Source of the DNA: Plutella xylostella
Lineage: Eukaryota; Arthropoda; Insecta; Lepidoptera; Plutellidae
Direction of reading: 5' to 3'
Assembly (NCBI RefSeq): GCF_932276165.1
Contig: NC_064011.1
Span: forward strand, 2,373,501 to 2,437,500
DNA: 64,000 nt
Both the position numbers and the translations under genes were made by a program. The notes below the pieces were generated by a model that worked only from the letters and a program-made list of their open reading frames with translations, was not told the DNA's origin and ran no database searches. Of the stretch, positions 1 through 10,606 are shown piece after piece; the stretch's first letter is position 1, and the number at the start of each line of letters is the position of its first letter.

Positions 1-181
1 CTGTAGGGGGGTCGCCAGGGGTCGAAAAAACTGAGTACTTTAGTACAGAAAACCAATAAAGACCAATACATATTCATATTTATTATTAAGACTCTGATTT
101 AAAATTCTCTTACTGTAAGAGAATTTTAACAAAAGAATAATTACTCACAAACATTTCAATAAACAGAAAATAAAATCCTAA

Positions 182-510
182 AGCTGCGTACACACCGGCC
201 CAACGAAGGCCAACGAACGGGTTTCGTTGGCCTTCGTTGGTGCAATGTGGACGGATTAGCGAATGCCAACGATCGCTCGTTGGCGTGTGCCGGCGATCCG
301 AAGCGTGGCGGCAACATCAAAGAAATCGAGCTATTTTAACGAACCCTGTTTGGACGATCGCCGAAGGCCAACGAACGAACGCTCAGTTGAAACTAGAGAG
401 CGTAGCGTGTAGATGTCCAATTTGATAATTACTTGGATATGCGGAGGCCAACGCTAGCGAACGATAAATATCCTTCGTTGGCCGTTCGTTGGCCCGGTGT
501 GTACGCAGCT
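182..510. mobile_element. PIF/Harbinger-like MITE with TAA target duplication
   Basis: The terminal inverted repeats start AGCTGCGTACACACCGG at 182 and end with the reverse complement at 510. They are flanked directly by TAA on both sides (179-181 and 511-513). The 3-bp TWA duplication is characteristic of PIF/Harbinger elements. The interior is crowded with CCAACGAA / TTCGTTGG motifs in both orientations, probably subterminal transposase-binding repeats. At 329 bp it has no coding capacity and must be non-autonomous. Confidence 0.8.
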
Positions 511-599
511 TAAGACGCGCGTTATTGTGTTGTTTTTTATTAATAAAAAAAATTCCATTGTGGATCTGTTGATATTTTGCGACACATAGTATTAAATAG

Positions 600-830
600 T
601 TTTCCAAATTGAATTTATCTTACTTCTTATCTGGGCCATCAATGAAAATGTTTTATCTGGACCATCGGTGAAAATGACAACTCGCATAAGTATGTACGAG
701 GTGGCAAATGGAATCAAACACTTCAAAGCCGCAGTTCTCAATTTCGAGTATTCTATTTTTCTCATTAACCAAAAGGTATTCAAATTAGAAGAGTTCCAGG
801 TGTAACATCCCATCCGCAGATACTTTTGAT
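600..830 (-). pseudogene. hAT transposase C-terminal dimerisation-domain remnant
   Basis: The minus strand encodes a stretch resembling the hAT dimerisation motif: FWLMRKIEYSKLRTAALKCL, then a segment reading IPFATSY. Family members typically carry FW.....EYP.L...AL..LLPF.T.Y here. The usual CE..FS that follows is degraded, and the frame breaks upstream. It lies inside the proposed hAT whose terminus is at 7750 and reads in the expected direction. It is too short and broken to be functional. Confidence 0.5.
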
Positions 831-2227
831 CTTATTTGGTAAATTAGCCTCATTTATGGCTGCATTTAGAAATGTATTTAAGATCCACCTCTACCCAGTG
901 TTCTCCGATATCTCTTGCTCTCAGAAATGATTACACAATTATTCTTTCAAAATTATCTAAAACCATTTTCATACCAGGTATAAAACTGACTTCTTCAGTA
1001 AAAGATTGTGTCAAGCATCAAAGTTATTTTAGTTCAAAGACAACGACCACAACTATTTTTTTTCGTTGCGGACCGTATGGCAACTTATTTGATGTATTTA
1101 CACTCACGAGCAATGAAAAAGTAAAAACACATAAAATTCCGATACCAAACAACTGAAACAATTTCAAATATTTAATAAAAAAATTGAACAAAATACTACT
1201 GTTATTAGTTAGTTATATCCTGATGCTCTGTTAAATGTACTTTAATGTTGCAGAAGGTATCATTAAGCTAGCTTTTACCGTTTAGAATTAATTGTTTTTC
1301 TGAGTAGAACCTTTTCTTTGCCCGTGAGTGTAATTGTAAAATAATATGTTTTTATATCCGATAAGTATGTACTTATATCCGAATCCTAATCATGAAGATC
1401 ATAAGTACGTCGTATGGAATGAATATTGGAAATACTGACATATACAGGGTGTCCCAAAAGTCAACGTCATCCCTTAAAGGGCTGATAGGTCAGCTCATGA
1501 GAGGCCAGAATATCACAATATGACCTTGGTAAAAACTCGATAATTTTAGAGATATTGACACTCTTATAAATTTGCTGAAAATCTACACCTTGGATCAGTT
1601 TTTTGCGTGCCGCCGGTACAAAAATCCATATTGTTAGAATTTGTTTGGTGTTGCATCACCCTGTATAGCCCTGCTATTGATCGCAGTCAAAAAAAATATC
1701 TAGTTAAAAACACGGTTTTCAAAGTCATAAAAGGTAATCGTATTTTTTTAAAAACAACTTTGACTCTACATACTGTAAAAAGAATATACCACGCAAACCT
1801 GGCACCTTATTTGAAAAGATTGCTCATTTAATGCAGTTTCCAAAATGGTGTGAAACGTTGCTATTGTTTTAATTAACAAAAAAGTTAATGCTATTTTAGT
1901 AGTAGTTTTTTTTTTTCTCCAACTGTCACCCAAAGCAAATGTGCTCTAGGAAATAATTTCAGTTTCATGCAAAACATTGTGAATTTGTGGCTAAAATCTA
2001 TTGTGAAGTGTGAATCAACATCAGTGGCACCTGTGAAAGTGTTATCTTTGAAAATCACAGTGAAATAACACCAAATCAGTGAAAATAATTTCACCTAACA
2101 ACTCTTCATACTTCGAAAAAATAGTTGCATACCCTCAAATTGTTTTTTTTGCCTAAATTTAAATTTCAACAAATTTTAATGATGAATCCTTATATATTTC
2201 AATAATAAATCACCTCACAACGGCAAT

Positions 2228-3598
2228 ATGAATGCACAACAAGTGAATCAACCTGCTAAACCACCAATCCCAGTAGTTTCGACCACGGGAAAGGTTTCCA
2301 AAACATCAGCTGGGAATCAAATGTCCCAGTTATCATTATCAACCAAAATCAATCTTGATCCTCAAAACCAACCACCACTAAGTGAAGATGACTGGCAAAC
2401 AGTGCCAGTGCTTAGCCAACAAAGTAGATACAAGAGAAAAAAACAAAACCAGTCACCATCTCCTGAAAAGGATGTGCCACTAACTAACCGCTACTCCTCA
2501 TTGCATGTCGATGACACTAGCACAATTAAATCTGTCCCAAATTTGGTTGGTATGAAACCCAAACAACCCTCCAAACCTCCGCCGATATTCTTGTATGGTG
2601 TGGAAGACCTAAACCAGCTAACCATTAGCATCGAAGAAGTAGTAGGCCAGGACGACTATTCATATAAAGTTGTTTCAAAAAATCAGCTTATATTATCCTC
2701 TAAAACAGCAGACATTTACAAAAAGCTCATTGAGCACATTAGGGAGAAGGGGCTTATTGGGCACACATTCACCAGGAAAGAAGACCGCTCTGTCAAGTTC
2801 TTCATTAAAAACCTACATCACACTACTCCAAAGGATGTGATCATAAAAGCAATCGAAGATACTGGTAACAAGGTAAGAGGTGAAGTAGTTAACATTCGAA
2901 GGAGAGGTACTAAAGAACCATACAACATCTTCATTGTCAATGTTGAGCAAAATGAAAACAACAAACTGGTAAAGGAAATAAGATATATCTTCCACCAGCG
3001 AGTACTCATCGAAGACCCAAGGAAAAGTACCATTATTCCTCAGTGTACAAGGTGCCAAAAGTATGGTCATACAAAAAATAATTGTATGAGGCCATACAAA
3101 TGTGTAAAATGTGCCGAGGATCATAAAACTACAGAATGCACAAAGAGTAACAACACCCCTGCCAAGTGCACCTTATGTGAAGGCGAACACCCGGCCAATT
3201 ATAAGTGATGCAATGTGTATGTTGAAATGATGAATAGGAAAACCAAACGTAACACTTTGAAGCATACAGCGGACAAAGTAAAGGAAACTGTATCTAGAAG
3301 CAGCGTACCTGTCTCCATGGAACAAAACAAGAACACAACTACCATGTCCTACAGAGATGCTACGGTGTGTTTATCTGCTAAAGAAACAAATCCACTATCA
3401 TCATCATCATCACCAGCTGTTGATTCTACCAGACCGCAGCCTAACATCCAAATACATCAAAACCATGATGACGGCAACAATATCTACTCAATACTAATGA
3501 ATACAATGAATAAACAAGCTGAAAAAATAGAACTCCTTCTGAACAACATGGTCATTCTTATGAACCTTTTAACAACGCTTGTGCAGAAACTACCATGA
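2228..3598 (+). pseudogene. Jockey LINE ORF1 (gag-like nucleocapsid), one in-frame stop
   Basis: This frame encodes about 456 codons and is interrupted once, by TGA at 3206-3208. The frame is otherwise continuous, so a single substitution explains it. The TGA falls just after HPANYK, where a Gly codon (GGA to TGA) is expected before the Cys of the last zinc knuckle. CCHC knuckles are visible from about residue 273 (C..C...GH....C), with two further Cys/His clusters after it. The N-terminal third is low-complexity, with many Pro, Ser and Lys. ORF1 proteins of this clade coat the LINE RNA. The ORF1 terminator overlaps the ORF2 start as ATGA (3595-3598). Confidence 0.8.
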
Positions 3599-6261
3599 AT
3601 AACTTGAGAATTGGAACATACAATATAAACGGACTTACGTCAAGCAAAAATGAACTATCAGTAATACTCGAAATAAATAAAATTGACATAATGCTTATAT
3701 CGGAAACCCACTTAAATGACCACAAGGAGTTTAATTTGGATGGCTATAATATTTATGTTAGTAATCACCCTAAAGGCACTTCACAAGGTGGCTCAGCAGT
3801 CCTAATAAGGAGCAGTATAAAACATCACCTTCATAGTACATTCCAAGAAGAGTATATACAAGCTACCACTGTTACAGTGGAAGGTAGAAGTGGAGCCATC
3901 AATGTCAGCGCTGTGTACTGCCCTCCCAAACACACTGTGAGTGAGGGAATGTGGGCTTGCTATTTCAAATCATTGGGCCCCAGATTTATCAGCGGCGGCG
4001 ACTGGAACAGCAAGCACACCTTTTGGGGCTCAAGATTAATCACAACTCGAGGGCGTGAACTCAAAAGGTGCTTAGACTCCTGCAAGCTGACTTCCTTATC
4101 CACTGGTGAACCTACTTACTGGCCGACAGATCCAAATAAAATACCCGACCTGCTTGATTTCTTTATAAAAAAGGGTCTTTCAGATTTATACTGTGACGTG
4201 GAATCCTGTCTAGACACAATATCTGACCACTCACTTGTCATAGGTACGTTCAGTACAAATATAATTTATAGAGAGCCTCCATTGACACTCTACAACCATA
4301 AAACAGACTGGGACGCCTTTGCAGAGTATCTCAACGAAGGTGTAGATCTAAAAGTGAGACTGAAAACAGAAGAAGATATTGATGAAGCCACTGATGAAGC
4401 AGCCTGGCGTTCAACACCTGAAATCAAATTCTCAGCAAAACCAGTAAACATACCATTGGAAATAAGAAGAAAAATCGGTGAAAAACGAAAACTCAGAAGG
4501 CAGTGGCAACTGAGTCGATCTTCTCAAGACAAAATGAATCTAAATAGAGCAGCCAGAGAACTAAAGGAGATAATAGAAGAAAATCAAAATGCAACCTTTA
4601 AAGATAAGTTATCTCAACTCTCAGCCACAAAGAAAGACAACTACTCATTGTGGAAGATAACAAAAAACTTGAAAAGGCCACAGCAACCAATTCCTCCTAT
4701 CAGAACACCGCAGGGTACTTGGGCTAAAACACCACAAGAGAAAGTTGATGTCTTTGCAGAGCACCTTAGTCAAGTTTTCACACCAAACAGTTCAAATATG
4801 ATGGAATTTGAAAAAGAAATAGACCAAGTGATAAATAGTGACCAACAACTATCACCTCCAATAAAACTAGTGACACCCAACGAGCTACACCGAACAATAA
4901 TGAAGCTAAGCAACAAAAAGGCACCGGGTTTTGACCTCATAACTGGGGAAATTCTGAAGCATCTTCCTAGAAAGCCAGTAGTTTTCCTGACAATGCTATT
5001 CAATGCTGTCTTTCGAATACAATATTATCCTAAACTATGGAAAGTGTCGCAGATATGTATGACCCCCAAAGATGGCAAGCCACCCACTGATCCTGGCTCG
5101 TACAGGCCTATAAGCCTGCTACCATTACTATCCAAAGTGTTTGAAAAGGTGTTCCTGCGAAGATTAAAACCTATACTCGATGAAGAAAAAGTTATCCCTG
5201 ATCATCAGTTCGGATTTCGAGAAGAGCACTCCACTGTTGAACAAATACACCGCATTGTGGAAAAGATACGACTGTCCCTAGAAAAAAAAGAGTACTGCTC
5301 TGCAGCCTTCCTAGATATACAACAGGCCTTTGATAGGGTGTGGCACAAGGGTCTCCTATTTAAAATGAAAAACCTGGTACCTAATTCCTTCTTCATGGTG
5401 CTCAAATCTTACCTACATGGCAGGAAATTCCAAGTCAAAATAGGAGAAACTACTTCAAAACTATATGAGATCCAAGCATCTGTCCCACAGGGTTCAGTCC
5501 TCGGTCCAGTGCTATACTCCATCTACACAGCCGACTTGCCTTGCAAAGATGATGATGTTGTTATGGCAACTTACGCTGATGACACAGCCTGTCTCTCGAG
5601 CAATAAAGACCCCATCCTAGCCTCACAGAAACTGCAAGCACAACTGGACGATATTGATGTCTGGCTGCAAAAATGGAGGATCAAATCCAGTGCCACAAAA
5701 TCGGTTCACGTCACATTCACCCTACGCAAAGGTGACTGCCCCCCTGTTAACTTGGGACGGGAACAACTACCGCATAAAAATTGTGTGAAGTACCTTGGTC
5801 TGAGACTAGATAGACGACTTACTTGGGCTGAACACATCAAAGCCAAAAAAACAGAAGCTAACCTACAATATCAGAAGCTGAATTGGCTGATAGGAAGACA
5901 GTCGCCTCTCTCACTCAACAACAAACTGCTGGTGTACAAGTGCACCATAAAGCCAATCTGGACTTACGGCATCCAACTCTGGGGATCTGCAAGCAACTCC
6001 AACCTGGAAATCCTACAACGCTTTCAGAATAAAGTACTCAGGGACATATCTGGTGCTACTTGGTATACCCGAAATGCTGAAATACACGAGTACCTGGGGA
6101 TGCCCACAGTGAAAGAGGAAATATGCTCATACAGCTCCAAATATCAGGACAGGTTACAGGGACATACCAACAAATTAGCGAGAGATCTACTGATGAGTGA
6201 CCCCGAGGATACTCGACGGTTGAAGCGATGGCACATCCTGTCCCTCAGTGACAGAATCTAA
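3595..6261 (+). CDS. Jockey LINE ORF2: endonuclease/reverse transcriptase
   Basis: This is an uninterrupted 888-residue protein. Residues 1-220 form an apurinic-type endonuclease (NINGL near residue 8; SETHL; GGDWNSKH near 135; SDHSLV near 206). The reverse transcriptase covers about 390-730, with YRPISLLP, FLDIQQAFDRVWHKGL, the QGSVLGP motif and catalytic YADDTA near residue 660. The C-terminal region is typical for Jockey. The enzyme nicks target DNA and reverse transcribes LINE RNA in the nucleus. The ATG overlaps the ORF1 stop (ATGA), so ORF2 is probably translated by termination-reinitiation. No inactivating change is seen in ORF2, but ORF1 carries a nonsense codon. Confidence 0.9.
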   Translation: MNNLRIGTYNINGLTSSKNELSVILEINKIDIMLISETHLNDHKEFNLDGYNIYVSNHPKGTSQGGSAVLIRSSIKHHLHSTFQEEYIQATTVTVEGRSGAINVSAVYCPPKHTVSEGMWACYFKSLGPRFISGGDWNSKHTFWGSRLITTRGRELKRCLDSCKLTSLSTGEPTYWPTDPNKIPDLLDFFIKKGLSDLYCDVESCLDTISDHSLVIGTFSTNIIYREPPLTLYNHKTDWDAFAEYLNEGVDLKVRLKTEEDIDEATDEAAWRSTPEIKFSAKPVNIPLEIRRKIGEKRKLRRQWQLSRSSQDKMNLNRAARELKEIIEENQNATFKDKLSQLSATKKDNYSLWKITKNLKRPQQPIPPIRTPQGTWAKTPQEKVDVFAEHLSQVFTPNSSNMMEFEKEIDQVINSDQQLSPPIKLVTPNELHRTIMKLSNKKAPGFDLITGEILKHLPRKPVVFLTMLFNAVFRIQYYPKLWKVSQICMTPKDGKPPTDPGSYRPISLLPLLSKVFEKVFLRRLKPILDEEKVIPDHQFGFREEHSTVEQIHRIVEKIRLSLEKKEYCSAAFLDIQQAFDRVWHKGLLFKMKNLVPNSFFMVLKSYLHGRKFQVKIGETTSKLYEIQASVPQGSVLGPVLYSIYTADLPCKDDDVVMATYADDTACLSSNKDPILASQKLQAQLDDIDVWLQKWRIKSSATKSVHVTFTLRKGDCPPVNLGREQLPHKNCVKYLGLRLDRRLTWAEHIKAKKTEANLQYQKLNWLIGRQSPLSLNNKLLVYKCTIKPIWTYGIQLWGSASNSNLEILQRFQNKVLRDISGATWYTRNAEIHEYLGMPTVKEEICSYSSKYQDRLQGHTNKLARDLLMSDPEDTRRLKRWHILSLSDRI

Positions 6262-7836
6262 GTGGAGATAAGCTGGAATTAGAAACCAAGGAGATGATGT
6301 TCACTGGACCATCACCCAAAACAACGAGGGATAATGAACAAACAATCTGATGAAGACAGAATGTCGATGGCAGATGAGAAAGAGAACAAAAAAAAAAAAA
6401 AAATGCAGTTTCCAAAATGGTATGAAACGTTGCTATTGTTTCAATTAACAAAAAAGTTATTGCTATTTTAGTAAAAAACGACCTCGATGTAAAATTGTTT
6501 GAAGGAAATTTATCTGACTGAATTTATTAAGGGTAAGTCATGTGGGAATGAATAAAAGTAAAATAGGTGGTGTGGCCGGGAGTGAAGAGACAACGTTGTC
6601 ACAGTTAATAAAAAAAAAAACGCATTTTGAGTATCTTTCTCGAAAAAAGTGGACTATAGCAACTCCACATTCCCCATAAATGTAGCGCATGGTAACGTAC
6701 ATTCCTGAGTAGTGCTAATGTGTGATATTGTACGAGTAAAACGCTTACACATGTACATTGTACACCCACAGTATCCAAAAAAGGGACAGATCAGTTTGTC
6801 ATTAACATTACCTCTAATTACTTGTTATTTATTTTAAAGTTATTGTTAAACAAAACCAAACTCTCAAAATTATGATTATGACCATTAATGAGTATTATTT
6901 TTTGCTGATTATGTACTTAATATAATAATGTGGTGTTATAATTTTGAAAAATAAAAATAAAAGTCAATAAATGTTTGTTTTTTTTAAATAAGGTGTGAAA
7001 AACGCAAAATAAGTTTTATAAGAGTTTGGTAAGTTTTTTCTTAGCTATTTTTGCGTCATCTATGTTGCCACGGCTGACCCCACCACCTATTTTACTTTTA
7101 CTCATTCAAACATGACTTACCCTTAATAAATTCAGTCAGATAAATTTCCTTCAAACAATTTTACATCGAGGTCGTTTTGTACTAAAATAGCAATAACTTT
7201 TTTGTTAATTAAAACAATAGCAACGTTTCACACCATTTTGGAAACTGCATTAAATGAGCAATCTTTTCAAATAAGGTGCCAGGTTTGCGTGGTATATTTT
7301 TTTTACAGTATGTAGAGTCAAAGTTGTTTTTAAAAAAATACGATTACCTTTTATGACTTTGAAAACCGTGTTTTTAACTAGATATTTTTTTTGACTGCGA
7401 TCAATAGCAGGGCTATACAGGGTGATGCAACACCAAACAAATTCTAACAATATGGATTTTTGTACCGGCGGCACGCAAAAAACTGATCCAAGGTGTCGAT
7501 TTTCAGCAAATTTATAAAAGTGTCAATATCTCGAAAATTATCGAGTTTTTACTAAGGTCATATTGTGATATTCTGGCCTCTCATGAGCTGACCTATCAGC
7601 CCTTTAAGGGATGACGTTGACTTTTGGGACACCCTGTATGATACACTACACATACATAAAGTATGATAAAAAAACTGAGGGGTGAAGGGGGTCGCGAAAT
7701 ATTTTTTTGTACCAAGGGGGTCGCATCATGAAAAAGGTTGAAAAACACTGACTTAGATTAGCTGAAAGAAAGAGTTTTTAGGCACTCCACTGTGTTGTAA
7801 ACATATTCTTCATACATAATGATAACTCTGACTAAC

Positions 7837-8378
7837 CTGTTCCCAAAATTGGATCTCCAGAACTCTGCGGCATCACTCTTAGTGATACGGAACTGGTCGC
7901 CGGCGAACACCCCGCTCGGGAACATCGCTTTCAGCTCGCTGAGCATGTGGCTGAACACCAGGCTGAGCTTCGTCAGGTTCCGTCTATAGTGTGAGTTCTC
8001 ATCAAACATCTTCTCCTTTCCTTCCTTAAACAACTTGATGGCTTGCTTACACTTTTTAATCAAATTTATTATAAATATATTAAAGTGCTCATTGCTGTTT
8101 AACGCCTGCATATTGTCCTCATACTTGGAGTAGATCACTCGCAGTCTCTGGTACGTATCCGGTAAAATATCGAGGATGAACGGGGGACTGTTTTTCAGAT
8201 TCATTTTGTGGTGTTGACACAACTTCACCACTTTGTCCATGAGTTTCCACGTTTTGTCTAATGTCCGTTTGTCTGTCGCTAGCTTCGTGGGGCACACGGC
8301 GTCGCTAAATGCGCCGTGGAGCTTGGAAAATATCGAGGAAATGTTCTTCTGTTGCGACTTGTGTCGTTGAGCAGCCAT
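7837..8378 (-). CDS. Cbl: E3 ubiquitin-protein ligase Cbl, first coding exon
   Basis: The exon encodes 180 residues plus two bases. From about residue 42 it matches the Cbl four-helix bundle very closely: [35 protein letters not shown], then LFKEGKE and [15 protein letters not shown]. It continues into the start of the EF-hand segment ([20 protein letters not shown]). The coding frame ends at a donor (AACAG then GTTAGT at 7836-7831). The ATG at 8378 in AAAATGG context is preferred over upstream non-ATG codons. Cbl attaches ubiquitin to activated receptor tyrosine kinases such as EGFR. The rest of the phosphotyrosine-binding region and the RING domain must be encoded beyond the left window edge. 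A hAT terminus lies 87 bp into the intron. Confidence 0.92.
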
Positions 8379-8720
8379 TTTTGACCGAACTCCGATGACA
8401 TACAAATGAAAACAACAATTCTCTTCACTAACGGGGTATTAGAACGCTTGCAATGGCATCACTTGATAATAAGGTACTCCAGCGAATGTTTTTTCATTAT
8501 TACGGAAACGCACATCATTTAAGTTACAACAAAATCTTACTTTGCGTGAGGCAATTAAAATTTCAATTTGAGAGGATTTCTGAAATTTTGACACATCCCA
8601 TCCGATTCGCGACGCGAGCGGCCGTGGCTGCTTTTTTAATCTGTGGTTATTTTACTAGAGAAGTTCCAACTTAGCAAAAAAACACAAACAACATATCGAT
8701 ACGAGATAATGGCTCTTGTA

Positions 8721-8872
8721 AAGGCGCCGATACACTAGCGGACGTCTTTGTCGTTCAGCTTTCAGACGTCCGAGAGCGATCTGGCACTAACTGTCCCAAA
8801 AGACCATGCGCACTATCAGTCGCGGCTGACAGCCGCGTCCGTAAGCCACGTCCGCTAGTGTGTCGGCGCCTT
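8721..8872. mobile_element. Short MITE with AAGGCGCCGA termini
   Basis: Inverted termini of about 25 bp begin AAGGCGCCGATACACTAGCG on the left and mirror at 8848-8872 (one mismatch). The interior contains further short CG-rich inverted motifs (GACGTCCG, CGCGGCTG). It has no coding capacity at 152 bp. It lies about 340 bp upstream of the Cbl start codon. No convincing target duplication was found, so the superfamily is left open. Confidence 0.65.
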
Positions 8873-9490
8873 ATAACCTTCATACAAGAGCACTGCAATA
8901 AAAAAAAAAAAAACAGTGCTCAGAGTGAGACTGTCAACACTGTGTGGTAGTTTAGGCACTGTTAATGTTTACTAAATTAAAAAATAACCACACGATAAGA
9001 TAATTATCTTATGTGGCGAGTAAGCGAAGCTGCTGTATCGATAAAATTAATTCATTTTCATAAGTTTTTCTTACCATGCAGTACATACCATTCATAACGG
9101 CGGCGGCACTCATTAGTATTATTTTACTCTCTTATCTATTGGCTATCACTTTATCGATATACGACACCAATTTTAGTTTTGTTTGTCACATCCCTATTAG
9201 CCACAGAGTACTTTTTCACAAGTGTCCATAAACTAGCCATAGTCAATAATATCTTTATTCTAAGCGTAGGTATGCTATTGCCGGCCAATGCGACTATCCG
9301 AGTTTAGAAATGATGACCCAACTGAACAACTTTCCTAAAGAATATCTCACCTTCTCCAGTATTATTTTCTCTATAACCTTCTCATTAGAGAAGTACATTC
9401 TAAGGCCACCAGCACCAATCTTACCTTCAATGTTTTGTATTTTCTGTATTTCTGTGCAATCAAGTACGGTCTATCCATAGACTTAGTATA
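8873..9490. other. No gene recognised upstream of Cbl
   Basis: This AT-rich stretch contains an A14 run at 8900-8913 and no open frame with recognisable features. It could hold Cbl 5' noncoding exons or promoter sequence, but nothing specific is visible. The last 25 bp (CATAGACTTAGTA) belong to the repeat also seen at 27769, which the following fold-back element interrupts. Confidence 0.5.
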
Positions 9491-10387
9491 CAGGGTGATT
9501 GGAAAGTCGATGTATTCCTTTAAATGGGTTGTAGACGAAGGCGTTTCCAGCCGATTGAACTCCATAATGCATTATCCGAAAGTCAACCATTTCTGGGTTA
9601 TTTAAGTTTTAAGTTTTTTTAAGAATTTTGCCACAATTTATGTTTAAAAGCAAAATATTTAAAAACTAACGTCTAAAGTCTAAAAAGCATTCTATCGTTG
9701 AACCTATCGTCATCGAAAGGTACTTTTGGCTAACCGTGTTATCGGACAAGCATTATTTCGGTGAAGCAACCTTGTCCTAGATCTGGGCATTTGAGGAACC
9801 GCACTATTGGAACACAATTATTAGTAAACGGTTCGAATAAGTCTAGTTACAATACTTCTTACCTTAAAATTGGAACAAAATCTTGGTTGTTTCCCTACTT
9901 TGTCCGCCTATGCGGTTGTTTTGGCTATTATCTTGGTCATACCTTAATTGATTTTAGATTGGAATATGTCATTTTAAAGCTTATAAATTTAATTGATTAG
10001 GTATGTTTTTAAGCTGTAGTGCCTGAAAAATTGTCAGATAAAATTCTTTTTTTAATTAGCTTTTTTGATTTCATCTTTCGTAACATTTTCTTAACGTTTC
10101 ATCTATTTTGAAGCACTGTGTCTAAATTAAGTTAAATTTTGCGCAATTAATGATAATGATTAGTTGACTAAGGTGTCACCAATGCAAAACAATCAAAAAA
10201 ATATTTAAAAAATCGTTGGTTTTTGAAATATTTTGCTTTTAAACATAAATTTTAGCAAAATTCTTAAAAAACTTAAATAACTCAGAAATGGTTGACTTTC
10301 GGATAATGAATTATGGGGTTCAATCGACTGGAAATGCCTTCGACTATAACCCATTTAAAGGAATACATCGACTTACCAATCACCCTG
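9491..10387. mobile_element. Tc1/mariner-like fold-back element (CAGGGTGATTGG termini), TA duplication
   Basis: The termini read CAGGGTGATTGGAAAGTCGA and its mirror, with inverted arms of roughly 185 bp (9491-9675 and 10205-10387). TA flanks both ends (9489-9490, 10388-10389). A paralogue of the target without the insertion is visible at 27769-27960, where the CATAGACTTAGTATA...CAAAGCGAGCGAGG repeat is uninterrupted. This confirms the boundaries. A related longer copy occupies 50640-51905. No open frame encodes a recognisable transposase. Confidence 0.8.
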
Positions 10388-10388
10388 T

Positions 10389-10549
10389 ATACTAGCGTAT
10401 ATACCAACAAAGCGAGCGAGGGAGAAGAAAATCCCTTACGGAAATTTGGCAAGATAGAAAAGGATAGCGAATCCAATGAAACTGTGACTGGTTTTGAATG
10501 ACAGCGTCACAAATCGGCACGCGGGAAATCAACACCTTAGTATTTTGGA
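10389..10549. repeat. Dispersed repeat (right half), second copy at 27769-27960
   Basis: The segment running CAAAGCGAGCGAGGGAGAAG through GGCACGCGGGAAA is nearly identical to 27795-27920. It continues the sequence left of the fold-back element at 9465-9490. So this is one repeat unit cut by a transposon here and intact at 27.8 kb. The family is not identified and no coding potential is evident. Confidence 0.6.
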
Positions 10550-10606
10550 TGGTTCTACCTTTTTTGGCCTAAGATTTATTTGCTTAATCTCGTATTGCAT
10601 AGTAAC

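Larger units (their letters stand above)
1902..6402 (+). mobile_element. Jockey-clade non-LTR retrotransposon, near full length
   Basis: A 5'UTR of about 325 bp is followed by a gag-like ORF1 (2228-3598, one nonsense codon), an intact ORF2 (3595-6261) and a short 3'UTR ending in about 15 A's (6388-6402). It sits in the left arm of a fold-back element. The flanks 1831-1901 and 6403-6473 are 71-bp direct repeats differing at about three positions. This is far longer than the usual 10-20 bp LINE target duplication. The divergence of these repeats suggests an insertion that is not very recent. Confidence 0.85.
1445..7636. mobile_element. Tc1/mariner-like fold-back element with ~565-bp arms, split by a Jockey LINE
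   Basis: The left end (CAGGGTGTCCCAAAAGTC) at 1445 and its reverse complement ending at 7636 are both flanked by TA (1443-1444, 7637-7638). The left arm runs 1445-1901 and resumes after the LINE at 6474-6580. It mirrors 7071-7636 closely, base for base over long stretches. The spacer is only about 490 bp and AT-rich. A 75-codon open frame present in both arms is simply the same repeat read twice. Without the LINE the element is about 1.7 kb and non-autonomous. The TA duplication and CAGGGTG terminus suggest Tc1/mariner-type mobilisation. Confidence 0.75.
1..7750 (-). mobile_element. Decayed hAT element, interrupted by later insertions
   Basis: The right end at 7750 reads on the minus strand as CAGTGTTTTTCAACC, a terminus style typical of Charlie-like hAT transposons, followed by GGGGGTCGC-type tracts. 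Similar GGGGGTCGC tracts occur at positions 5-25, so the other end probably lies at or just beyond the window edge. A hAT dimerisation-like peptide is encoded on the minus strand at about 600-830. Most of the span is filled by a nested fold-back element (1445-7636) and a Jockey LINE. Calling both ends one element is inference; the left terminus and target duplication are not visible. Confidence 0.45.

Noticed and set aside
1607..1831. 75-codon open frame, repeated inverted at 7250-7474
   Set aside because: It is the same sequence in both arms of the fold-back element. No domain is recognisable, and the frame starts without ATG in one reading.
8453..8674. 73-codon plus-strand ORF 75 bp from the Cbl start, possible divergent gene
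   Set aside because: No recognisable motif, no splice or poly(A) evidence, and length compatible with chance.
9761..10000. 79-codon ORF inside the fold-back element
   Set aside because: The related copy at 51.3 kb breaks the frame, so it is not conserved coding.
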